Assembly: GCF_009812055.1 (NCBI RefSeq)
Contig: NZ_WQNH01000013.1
Span: 32,654-96,653 of the forward strand
Reading direction: 5' to 3'
Length of the DNA: 64,000 bases
From: Chelativorans xinjiangensis
Lineage (GTDB): Bacteria; Pseudomonadota; Alphaproteobacteria; Rhizobiales; Rhizobiaceae
A program made the translations under genes and the position numbers. The notes beneath the pieces were generated by a model. The model made no database searches, was not told the DNA's origin, and saw nothing but the letters and a program-made list of their open reading frames with translations. Of the stretch, positions 16,737-24,400 are shown in pieces (position 1 is the stretch's first letter; each line of letters starts with the position of its first letter).

Positions 16737-17654
16737 TCAGTTCTCCGCCTTGATGGCCGCAATGGTGGTTTTGAGGGTTCGGATGACCTGCTCAAGCTCC
16801 CGCTTGTCATCCTTGTTGAGGCCGCGCAGCGGAGGGCGCATCGGCCCCGCCCGCAGGCCTGCCATTTCGGTTCCGTGCTTCACACACTGGATGAACTTAC
16901 CGCCCTGCTCCAACACGCGCATCAGCGGCATCATGGCGGACATGATCCGACGCCCCTTGGCGAAATCGCCGTGCACGGCACAGGTCTCGTAGAGGAAGAC
17001 ATGCTCCTCAGGCAGGAAGTTGGAACCTGCGCAGATCCAACTGCGCGCACCCCAGGCAAAGAACTCAAGTGCCTGATCGTCCATGCCGCAGGACATCTGG
17101 ATGTGCGGATAGTCGCGGGCCAGAAGGTGGACCCGGTTGATATCGCCCGAGCTTTCCTTGATCCCGATGACGTTGCGCGAGCGGCAGACGCGATCGAGAA
17201 ACTCCTCGCCCATATGCACACCCATGCGACCGGGGTAGTTGTAAAGGATGATCGGCAGGTCCGCCGCACGGTCAATGGCGAGTGCATTCAGCGCATTCTC
17301 GCGTTCGGTCGGGACCGAGTAAGGGGGCGTTCCCAGCAGGATGGCATCGGCTTCCATTTCGCGCGCACCTTGGGCAAGCGCGACAGAGTCGGGCGTCCGC
17401 ATGGCGCCCGTGCCGACGATCAACGGCAAACGACCATCCAGCCGGTCCTTGATAAAGCGAGTCAGTAAAAGCCGCTCTTCGACGGTCTGTGAATAATTCT
17501 CGGCAGTCGATCCTCCAGAGATTATCCCATGCACGCCCTTTTCGACCAGATGTTCGACGACGTCGGCCAGTGCATCGAGATCGAATGCGCCCTTTTCGTC
17601 GAACGGCGTTACGACAGGTGTGTAGATACCTTCAAGCGTGAACCTGAATGTCAT
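16737..17654 (-). CDS. DHDPS/NAL-family lyase, candidate pyrroline-4-hydroxy-2-carboxylate deaminase
   Basis: 305 aa from ATG at 17654 with GGAAGT upstream. It is a (beta/alpha)8 class I aldolase of the dihydrodipicolinate synthase family, with Schiff-base Lys166 in GIKESSG and the proton-relay Tyr in LYNYPGR. The GGSTAENYS segment replaces the GTTGE motif of true DapA, so lysine synthesis is unlikely. In the hydroxyproline pathway a member of this family deaminates pyrroline-4-hydroxy-2-carboxylate, and this context supports that. It lies ahead of the aldehyde dehydrogenase and behind the TRAP genes, after a hairpin at 17687-17711. Confidence 0.8.
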   Translation of the reverse strand: MTFRFTLEGIYTPVVTPFDEKGAFDLDALADVVEHLVEKGVHGIISGGSTAENYSQTVEERLLLTRFIKDRLDGRLPLIVGTGAMRTPDSVALAQGAREMEADAILLGTPPYSVPTERENALNALAIDRAADLPIILYNYPGRMGVHMGEEFLDRVCRSRNVIGIKESSGDINRVHLLARDYPHIQMSCGMDDQALEFFAWGARSWICAGSNFLPEEHVFLYETCAVHGDFAKGRRIMSAMMPLMRVLEQGGKFIQCVKHGTEMAGLRAGPMRPPLRGLNKDDKRELEQVIRTLKTTIAAIKAEN

Positions 17655-17686
17655 TGCGTACTTCCATTCGCCATGTTGTGTCGGAT

Positions 17687-17711
17687 CCCGGAAGGCTTTG
17701 GAGCCTCCCGG
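17687..17711 (-). other. Intercistronic hairpin between TRAP dctM and the DHDPS-family gene
   Basis: On the minus strand CCGG-GAGGCT and AGCCTTC-CGG pair around a 4-nt loop with one bulge. No U tract follows, so it is more likely an mRNA-stability or processing element than a terminator. Confidence 0.4.
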
Positions 17712-17757
17712 TGTTTGCTCCACCAAACCGCGCGGGCGGAGCAATGCGAGACTGCCT

Positions 17758-19056
17758 CTACGGCATGAACCCCAGAAGCCGCGGCAAGAACAGCGCTAAC
17801 GGCGACCAATAAGTCGTGATGAGCATTACGGGAAATGCCGCGAAAGCCATGAAATAGAACGCGGGCGAGATCACTTCCGACATCCCGACCCTGCCGACGC
17901 GACAGGCCATGAACAGGATTGGGGCCATCGGAGGGCTGTTCGCCCCGATCACAATGCTGGTTCCGATGATCGCTGAAAAGTGAATCGGGTCCACGCCGAT
18001 CTCGGCCATGACAGGCACCATCAGCGGGCTGATAATAGCGATCACGCTGACATCGTCCATGATCATGCCCATGAGAACCAGAAAGATGTTCACCATCAAG
18101 AGAATGAGTATCGGGCTCGAGAATGTACCGAGCAGGAGATCGGTCAATTCCTGAGGTACGCGCTCGAGGGTGAGAATTCGGCTGGCGACGAACGAGAATA
18201 CAAGGATAATCATGATGACGCCGGTGGTGGCCGCGGCATTGATCACAGCCTCACCGATTTTGCGCAGAGTCAGCTCTCTGTAGACGAACAAGCCGATCGG
18301 AATGGCGAGAGCCACTGAGATGGCCGCAGCTTCTGTCGGCGTGGCAAAACCGCCATAGATACCGCCGAGAATAACAACCGGCAGCAAGAGTGCGGGAATT
18401 GCCCGCCAGCCGGTTGAGACCGTTTCGGAAGCACGCTGCCCCCACGACACACGTTCAGTATCCCCGCCCAGCTTCCGAATGACATGCAGCCGGTTGAAAA
18501 GCGCAAGGAAGATCATCAGCAAGATGCCGGGACCAACGGTCGCCAGAAAACAGGCTGCGACCGACTGTCGGGTCACGACCGCATAAAGGATCATGGTAAT
18601 CGAAGGCGGGATCAACAGACCCAAGAGCGAGGAAACACCCAAGAGTGCGCTCGTATAACCACGTGCATAGCCGTGTTTCTCCATCGGGTCGATCATGATA
18701 GAACCGATCGAAGCCACGGCGGCCGAGGCAGTACCTGAAATGGCCCCGAATATGCCGCATGTTACGACCATCGAGGTGCCCATGCCGACACGCGAACGTC
18801 CGACCAACGCCTCGACAAATTCCACCAGGCGCCGAGCGATCCCACCGGTTTGCATCAGGTAACCGGTCATCACGAAGAGCGGCAACGCCACCAGAATCAC
18901 CGAGTTCACCGACCAGAAACCCGTGGTCATCAGGGACGATATGTCGACGGTATAAGCTATCGACAGGATGAGCGTCATGGCGGCGAAGGAAAACACGACA
19001 GGAACGCCGAGCATCATCAGCACCACGACGGCGATGATTGCGATAAGTGCACCCAT
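17758..19056 (-). CDS. dctM: TRAP transporter large permease (DctM type), system 1
   Basis: 432 aa, about 12 hydrophobic segments over the whole length, typical for the large TRAP membrane subunit (IAIIAVVVLMMLGVPVVFSF at the start; LLGLLIPPSITMILY and GMIMDDVSVIAIISPL inside). It couples solute uptake to the ion gradient with the small permease and the periplasmic binding protein encoded upstream. It lies 6 nt after the DctQ gene and is followed by the catabolic genes, so the substrate is probably the compound they degrade. Confidence 0.92.
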   Translation of the reverse strand: MGALIAIIAVVVLMMLGVPVVFSFAAMTLILSIAYTVDISSLMTTGFWSVNSVILVALPLFVMTGYLMQTGGIARRLVEFVEALVGRSRVGMGTSMVVTCGIFGAISGTASAAVASIGSIMIDPMEKHGYARGYTSALLGVSSLLGLLIPPSITMILYAVVTRQSVAACFLATVGPGILLMIFLALFNRLHVIRKLGGDTERVSWGQRASETVSTGWRAIPALLLPVVILGGIYGGFATPTEAAAISVALAIPIGLFVYRELTLRKIGEAVINAAATTGVIMIILVFSFVASRILTLERVPQELTDLLLGTFSSPILILLMVNIFLVLMGMIMDDVSVIAIISPLMVPVMAEIGVDPIHFSAIIGTSIVIGANSPPMAPILFMACRVGRVGMSEVISPAFYFMAFAAFPVMLITTYWSPLALFLPRLLGFMP

Positions 19057-19062
19057 TTCAGA

Positions 19063-19581
19063 TTACTCCACTTCTGCGGCGGGATCGCCCGACTGCCAGT
19101 CCTCGCCGCGGATCTCGTGGATCAGATCGCGCACCAAATAGACAATGAACAGCACCGAAGCGACGAAGAGACTGGACTGCGAGATCCACCACGGAATCCC
19201 GAAGACCGGCGTGGACTGGCCACGCTCCAGACCAAAGGTAAACAGATCCCACGCCCAGGTGCTGAACATCACCGCGACAGCCAGCGATACCGTGGTGGAA
19301 AACAAAGCCGCAGCTCGCCAGACCTTCCGGTTACTCGAGATAACGCGCACGAAGTCGGCCGACAGATGCGAGCGTTCGCGCGATGCCAGCGCTGCGCCCA
19401 GCATGTAGAACCACATGACGGAAAGCAGCATGATCTCTTCGAGACCGAACACAGGTGACCCGAGAACCGACCGTGTAAAGATACCGACCACCAGCATCAG
19501 CGCCACGGCCAGCCCAACCACGATCAAAATCGGATGGATGATGCGCACAAGAAGCGCATCGGCTAATTTTAGCATGTGCAT
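19063..19581 (-). CDS. dctQ: TRAP transporter small permease (DctQ type), system 1
   Basis: 172 aa with four predicted transmembrane helices and the DctQ helix-2 segment EEIMLLSVMWFYMLGAALAS followed by RERSHLSADF. GGGAGGAC lies 5 nt before the ATG at 19581. It partners DctM. A ~230-nt gap separates it from the binding-protein gene; the gap holds small dyads (CAGTC-TCA-GACTG and GCCGG...CCGGC on the minus strand) but no clear terminator, consistent with lower expression of the membrane genes. Confidence 0.9.
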   Translation of the reverse strand: MHMLKLADALLVRIIHPILIVVGLAVALMLVVGIFTRSVLGSPVFGLEEIMLLSVMWFYMLGAALASRERSHLSADFVRVISSNRKVWRAAALFSTTVSLAVAVMFSTWAWDLFTFGLERGQSTPVFGIPWWISQSSLFVASVLFIVYLVRDLIHEIRGEDWQSGDPAAEVE

Positions 19582-19814
19582 TATGAAGTCCTCCCTTATT
19601 CAAAGACGCGCCACGCAAGACACAACGGCCCGGATTGATTTCCCCTCGATTGTTGACAGCCGTTGGGATCGGCGAGACTCGATCTCGGTTTGTTCTGTCT
19701 TTGAAACAGGGGCTTTCCGCGAGTGCTGTGCACTCATAGGACCGCCGGAGGATTGCCGGCAGTCTGAGACTGAGCCGCGCAGAACGCAGCCCGCCTCAAC
19801 CGTCTTTAGTGGAT

Positions 19815-20825
19815 CTACTTCGGCACCGATGCGTTGGCGCGCACCACGTCCATGATTTCCGTGCCGAGGGCCTTCTCCGCCTGCGGCCAGACCTCGGCAC
19901 GCACGCGCTCGACCCAGGCGGCCTTCTGCTCGGGGGTCGGAACGATGTACTCCATGCCGGCTTCCTGCGCCGCGGCGATCCATTTGTCGTCTTCCGCCTT
20001 GGCGCCCTTGAACTGCTGGTCAATCACGGCAACGGCTGCGGATTCAATGATCCCGCGATCTTCTTCGTCCATCTCATCCCAGGCCGCACCGTTCATCAGC
20101 AGTGAATAGGACGAGAAATTGTGCGACGACTGGACGAAGTAGTCGAGCTGGTCCCGGAAATATTCGTAGTCCCAGTAGATGACATTGGACGAATCGCCGT
20201 CCACGACGCCGGTCTGGATCGATGTATAGACCTCAGCCCAGTCGATCGGCACCGCCTGGAAACCCATCGCTTGAACGGTCTGCGGCAGAGGGAAGATCGG
20301 CTGCGACCGCACCTTCAGGCCCTGCGCCTCTTCAGCGCTGGTGGCGTAGCGGCCCTTGGTGGCGATGCCGCCGAAGCCTTCCGGGAACGGACCGAAATAT
20401 TTGAGGCCAATATCCTGATAGATCGGATCGAGCACCTCGCGCACCCAGCCGTCCTGGCCGAACGCTTCAGTCGCGTCCTCCCATCCCAGAACGAGATAAG
20501 GGATGTAGTTCACCCCGATCCGCTGGTCGTAAGACGTCTGCGGCCAGGTGATCATCATGTGGACGTTGCCCTTGACGAGCTGGTCGAACAGCTCTTGCTG
20601 GCCACCCAACTCGCCCTGATAAAATACATTGACCTTGATGCGCCCGTCAGAGTTCTCCTCGATCATTGAGGCCCAGTTCTGCATGGCCTTGCCAAGAACG
20701 GAGTCGCGATCACCTGCCTCACTGGTCAGTACGAGCTTGTATTCCTTGTCGCTGGCATGCGCCGGCAACGGGACAAGCATCGCGGCGGCAAGTGAGAGTG
20801 CGGAAATGTTGGACAGCTTCACCAT
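19815..20825 (-). CDS. dctP: TRAP solute-binding protein (DctP type), system 1
   Basis: 336 aa. A Sec signal peptide (LSLAAAMLVPLPAHA) is probably cleaved after AHA at residue 24. The mature part has the DctP fold: KVNVFYQGELGGQQELFDQL, LKVRSQPIFP with the ligand-carboxylate Arg, and the hinge segment PIDWAEVYTSIQTGVVDGDS. Start at 20825 after AGAGGGAAC. First gene of the operon TRAP-DHDPS-ALDH-miniProC-FAD oxidase. Two perfect palindromes upstream suggest regulated transcription. The ligand is inferred to be a (hydroxy)proline-betaine-like compound. Confidence 0.92.
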   Translation of the reverse strand: MVKLSNISALSLAAAMLVPLPAHASDKEYKLVLTSEAGDRDSVLGKAMQNWASMIEENSDGRIKVNVFYQGELGGQQELFDQLVKGNVHMMITWPQTSYDQRIGVNYIPYLVLGWEDATEAFGQDGWVREVLDPIYQDIGLKYFGPFPEGFGGIATKGRYATSAEEAQGLKVRSQPIFPLPQTVQAMGFQAVPIDWAEVYTSIQTGVVDGDSSNVIYWDYEYFRDQLDYFVQSSHNFSSYSLLMNGAAWDEMDEEDRGIIESAAVAVIDQQFKGAKAEDDKWIAAAQEAGMEYIVPTPEQKAAWVERVRAEVWPQAEKALGTEIMDVVRANASVPK

Positions 20826-20854
20826 GAGTTCCCTCTTCGATCTGGATGTTATTG

Positions 20855-20872
20855 GGGCAGTTTAGACTGCCC
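20855..20872. promoter_or_regulatory. Perfect inverted repeat in the TRAP system 1 leader
   Basis: GGGCAGT-TTAG-ACTGCCC, a 7-bp perfect dyad 30-47 nt upstream of the dctP ATG. It could be an operator or an mRNA hairpin. Confidence 0.5.
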
Positions 20873-20931
20873 TATCCAGTGATCATTGAGGCAAGATAGC
20901 TGGCGCACAAACGAGAATATCCATCGTTTGG

Positions 20932-20951
20932 GCATAAGGTGGACCTTATGC
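20932..20951. promoter_or_regulatory. 20-bp palindromic operator candidate upstream of TRAP system 1
   Basis: GCATAAGGT-GG-ACCTTATGC has 9-bp perfect arms. It lies in the ~300-nt gene-free stretch between dctP (starts 20825) and the sdaA stop (21125); apart from this and the repeat at 20855-20872 I see nothing else there. The LysR protein at 12575 or the TetR protein at 8565 are possible binders. Confidence 0.55.
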
Positions 20952-21124
20952 GCGCGGGGCGTGGGCTCGGGCGGAAACAACTAATATATTTGATTCTGGA
21001 GGCTGGCCACATACATGCATTCGTCTGATCGCGTCATCCTTGACCAAGCCAGACCTTAGGCAAGTGGGAAATGCAGAGCGGGGGCCACGCCCAACCGCAC
21101 CACCCAAGCCCGACGTTGAAGCGA

Positions 21125-22534
21125 TCAGCACTCGGGCAGATTGACAGCGATGCCGCCGGTCGAGGTTTCCTTGTACTTCAGGCTCATGTCGCGCCCGGTC
21201 TCAAACATCACGCGTACGCAGTTGTCGAGCGGCATGAAGTGCTGACCGTCGCCGCGCAATGCGAGGCTCGCCGCCGAGACGGCCTTGACCGCGCCCAAGG
21301 CGTTGCGCTCGATGCAAGGCACCTGAACCAGTCCCGCCGCGGGATCGCAGGTCATGCCGAGATGATGCTCCAGCGCGATCTCGGCCGCGTTTTCAACCTG
21401 TTCGTTGCTGCCGCCCAGCGCCGCACATAGCCCGGCAGCGGCCATCGCCGAAGCGGAACCCACCTCGCCCTGACAGCCCACTTCGGCACCCGATATCGAA
21501 GCATTGTGCTTGATCAGACCGCCGATGGCCGCCGCGACCAGCAGAAGATCCCGAATGCCCTCCATGCGCGACCCGACGCAGTGATCGCGGTAATAGCGCA
21601 GCACCGCCGGCACCACGCCCGCCGCACCGTTCGTCGGCGAGGTCACAACCCGCCCGCCGGCGGCGTTTTCCTCGTTCACCGCCATCGCGTAGATACTCAA
21701 CCAATCATTGATCTGATGCGGCTGAACCTGGTTCCTGCCCCGCTCCGCCAGGAGTTGCTGATGGATGAGCCTGGCCCTACGCCGAACTTTGAGCCCGCCC
21801 GGCAGGATACCTTCCTTTGTCAGGCCGCGTTCGATACATTCGTCCATCGCCTGCCAGATGCGGTTGACTTTCGCATCCAGATCCGCGCCGTGCACCACCG
21901 TCTCATTGGCGCGTTTCATCTGGGCAATCGTCTTACCAGAGGCGGTGCCCATGGCCAGCATTTCTTTGGCCGTTCCGAACGGATAAGGAAAATCGCGCGC
22001 CTGCTTTTCGTCGTGAAGCGAAACCGCATCCTCGTTCTTGCGGCGCAGTTCGGCCTCGGTCAACACGAAGCCACCGCCGACCGAGTAGTAGGTCTCGGTG
22101 TGATAGGGATTGTCTGCGGCATCGAAGGCTCGCAACACAAGCCCATTCGAATGGCCTTCGAGTGGCGGGCCAAAGTCGAATACAAGATCGGTCGCGGGGT
22201 CGAACTTCAGAGTGCCCAAGCCCTCGGGCGTGATCTGGCCGGTTCGGCGCACCTCGGCCTCCAGTGACTCTGCCCTGTCGGGGTCGAGCGTGTCGGGCAG
22301 CAGCCCGCAAAGTCCGAGGATCACGGCGCGGTCGGTGGCATGGCCCTTGCCGGTGAACGCCAATGAACCGTGGAGCGTCGCCGTCACGCCGGCCAACCGG
22401 CCCGCACCGGGAATCTTCTCGGCTGCGCCGCGCAGATCCTCGAGAAACCGCGCCGCCGCCGTCATCGGGCCCATCGTATGTGACGACGAGGGCCCGATGC
22501 CAATCTTGAAAATGTCGAAGACCGACAAGAACAT
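21125..22534 (-). CDS. sdaA: L-serine ammonia-lyase, iron-sulfur type
   Basis: 469 aa, the fused beta-alpha single-chain form of L-serine dehydratase. The N-terminus [20 protein letters not shown] is diagnostic. Iron-sulfur Cys residues are visible in [11 protein letters not shown] and [15 protein letters not shown]. It converts serine to pyruvate and ammonia. It follows glyA by 5 nt, so glycine from sarcosine is routed to serine and then pyruvate. Last gene of soxBDAG-glyA-sdaA. Confidence 0.93.
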   Translation of the reverse strand: MFLSVFDIFKIGIGPSSSHTMGPMTAAARFLEDLRGAAEKIPGAGRLAGVTATLHGSLAFTGKGHATDRAVILGLCGLLPDTLDPDRAESLEAEVRRTGQITPEGLGTLKFDPATDLVFDFGPPLEGHSNGLVLRAFDAADNPYHTETYYSVGGGFVLTEAELRRKNEDAVSLHDEKQARDFPYPFGTAKEMLAMGTASGKTIAQMKRANETVVHGADLDAKVNRIWQAMDECIERGLTKEGILPGGLKVRRRARLIHQQLLAERGRNQVQPHQINDWLSIYAMAVNEENAAGGRVVTSPTNGAAGVVPAVLRYYRDHCVGSRMEGIRDLLLVAAAIGGLIKHNASISGAEVGCQGEVGSASAMAAAGLCAALGGSNEQVENAAEIALEHHLGMTCDPAAGLVQVPCIERNALGAVKAVSAASLALRGDGQHFMPLDNCVRVMFETGRDMSLKYKETSTGGIAVNLPEC

Positions 22535-22539
22535 CGGTG

Positions 22540-23808
22540 TCAGGTCGTGTAGATCGGATAGGCAGCGCAGAGCGCTCTTACCTCGGCCAGAACCTTGGCT
22601 TCGATCTCTGCATTGCCTTCGGCATTGGCGGCAAGCGCGTCGATGACCTTCAGGATCAGTTCGCCAACCTTGCGGAAGTCGGCCTCACCAAAACCCCGGG
22701 TCGTGCCTGCGGAGGTGCCGAGCCGGATGCCCGAGGTGACAAAGGGTTTCTCGGGATCGTCAGGGATGGCGTTCTTGTTGCACGTCAGGCCGGCCCGCTC
22801 CAGGGCAGCTTCAGCCACCTTGCCAGTCACGCCCTTCGGCCGCAGATCGACCAGAACCATATGGCAATCGGTTCCGCCCGAAACGATGCCGACGCCCCCT
22901 TCTGTGAGAGTTTCCGACAACGCACGCGCATTGCCGATAACCCGCTTCGCATAATCCTTGAATGCGGGTTGAAGCGCCTCGCCGAAAGCCACCGCCTTGG
23001 CCGCAATAACATGCATGAGCGGGCCGCCCTGATTTCCGGGGAACACGGCCGAGTTGATCTTCTTCGCCAGCGTCTCGTCATTGGTCAGGATGAAACCACC
23101 GCGCGGCCCACGGAGCGTCTTGTGGGTGGTTGAGGTCACGACATGGGCATGTGGCATCGGATTGGGATATTCGCCCGCCGCGACCAGCCCGGCATAATGC
23201 GCCATATCGACCATCAGATAGGCGCCGACCTCGTCCGCAATCGCGCGGAAGGCGGCAAAGTCGATGCGACGCGGATAGGCTGAGGCCCCGGCAATGATCA
23301 GCTTTGGCCTCGTCTCCAACGCGACGCGGCGCACCGCGTCCATGTCAATCAGGTGGGTTGCCTCATCCACCTGATAGGAGACCACATCGAACCATTTGCC
23401 TGACATGGTGACCGGCGATCCATGGGTCAGGTGCCCGCCATGGGCAAGCGACATGCCCATGATCCGGTCGCCCGGCTGCAAAAGAGCGAGAAAGACAGCC
23501 TGGTTGGCTTGCGCACCCGAATGCGGCTGGACATTGGCATATTCAGCACCGAACAGTTGCTTGAGCCGGTCGATGGCGATGGCTTCGACCATATCCACGT
23601 ACTCGCATCCGCCGTAATAGCGGCGCCCTGGATAGCCTTCGGCGTATTTGTTGGTCAGAACAGATCCCTGCGCAGCCAGAACGTCGTCGGAGACGATGTT
23701 TTCCGAGGCGATCAGTTCGATCTGATTCTGCTGGCGGTCAAGCTCATGGGCGATTGCTTCGGCAATGGCACTGTCGGAGATCGGGGCATCAGCCATCCTG
23801 TCGAGCAT
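22540..23808 (-). CDS. glyA: Serine hydroxymethyltransferase
   Basis: 422 aa from ATG at 23808 with AAGGAATCC upstream. The PLP-binding Lys is in [16 protein letters not shown], and the substrate segments [11 protein letters not shown] and [15 protein letters not shown] are intact. It condenses glycine with methylene-THF, the one-carbon unit released by sarcosine oxidase, to give serine. It lies 26 nt after soxG and before sdaA, completing sarcosine to pyruvate conversion. Probably a dedicated second copy of the housekeeping gene. Confidence 0.95.
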   Translation of the reverse strand: MLDRMADAPISDSAIAEAIAHELDRQQNQIELIASENIVSDDVLAAQGSVLTNKYAEGYPGRRYYGGCEYVDMVEAIAIDRLKQLFGAEYANVQPHSGAQANQAVFLALLQPGDRIMGMSLAHGGHLTHGSPVTMSGKWFDVVSYQVDEATHLIDMDAVRRVALETRPKLIIAGASAYPRRIDFAAFRAIADEVGAYLMVDMAHYAGLVAAGEYPNPMPHAHVVTSTTHKTLRGPRGGFILTNDETLAKKINSAVFPGNQGGPLMHVIAAKAVAFGEALQPAFKDYAKRVIGNARALSETLTEGGVGIVSGGTDCHMVLVDLRPKGVTGKVAEAALERAGLTCNKNAIPDDPEKPFVTSGIRLGTSAGTTRGFGEADFRKVGELILKVIDALAANAEGNAEIEAKVLAEVRALCAAYPIYTT

Positions 23809-23834
23809 GAAGGATTCCTTTTTGCAAAGTCGGG

Positions 23835-24386
23835 TTATTCTGCGGCCAGTTCGGCGCAGCCGGTTTCGAGAAGAGCGACCACATGCGGGGCGAAGGAACG
23901 CCATATATCGAGGCGGAAGCTGTCTTTGCCGTCGCGCCACAGGACAACCGTCGCGCCGTCCATGAGCGTCCGGCAGCCCTCACCCTCGCCCAGGCGGCCG
24001 ATATCGCGCGGGCAGCCGAGCGTCAGCAGATCCGCCGCCTTCGGGCCCTCGATGCGCACCGTGATCTCACGATCCGAGATCTCGGTCAGGCTGTGCGGCG
24101 CCTCGGCATAGATGGATGCGCACCCCTTGCTCAGCCGGAGCGCATCAGTCTCGGCAACCAGTATCTGCCATTCGTCGGGGCTAAGGCACAAAACCTCGAT
24201 GGTGCCGGCACTGGCGCGCGCACCGATCCTGCTCGGAAGATCGACGCCGATTGCCCTGGAAAGCGCGGGCAGGACCGCCGCGTGCGCCCGGAGCGAGAAC
24301 CGGCCGGTCGGCGCGAGAAGCGAGACAACAAGGGCGCTGCTTTTGGCAAGCGGGCCAGGTATGAAAGCGGGGGTAAGAGCCGTCAT
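23835..24386 (-). CDS. soxG: Sarcosine oxidase gamma subunit
   Basis: 183 aa; GGGAG before the ATG at 24386. It resembles a shortened GcvT/YgfZ-like fold ([20 protein letters not shown]) with a C-terminal FHVYVWRSFA-like motif, here [18 protein letters not shown]. It is the smallest folded subunit of the heterotetrameric TSOX enzyme and has no catalytic residues of its own. It lies 14 nt after soxA. The N-terminal third is poorly conserved, as usual. Confidence 0.88.
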   Translation of the reverse strand: MTALTPAFIPGPLAKSSALVVSLLAPTGRFSLRAHAAVLPALSRAIGVDLPSRIGARASAGTIEVLCLSPDEWQILVAETDALRLSKGCASIYAEAPHSLTEISDREITVRIEGPKAADLLTLGCPRDIGRLGEGEGCRTLMDGATVVLWRDGKDSFRLDIWRSFAPHVVALLETGCAELAAE

Positions 24387-24400
24387 CGCGGTGCTCCCAT

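Noticed and set aside
16737..17654. Lysine-biosynthetic dapA
   Set aside because: The GTTGE motif is replaced and the neighbours are catabolic; the same reasoning applies to 34599-35510.
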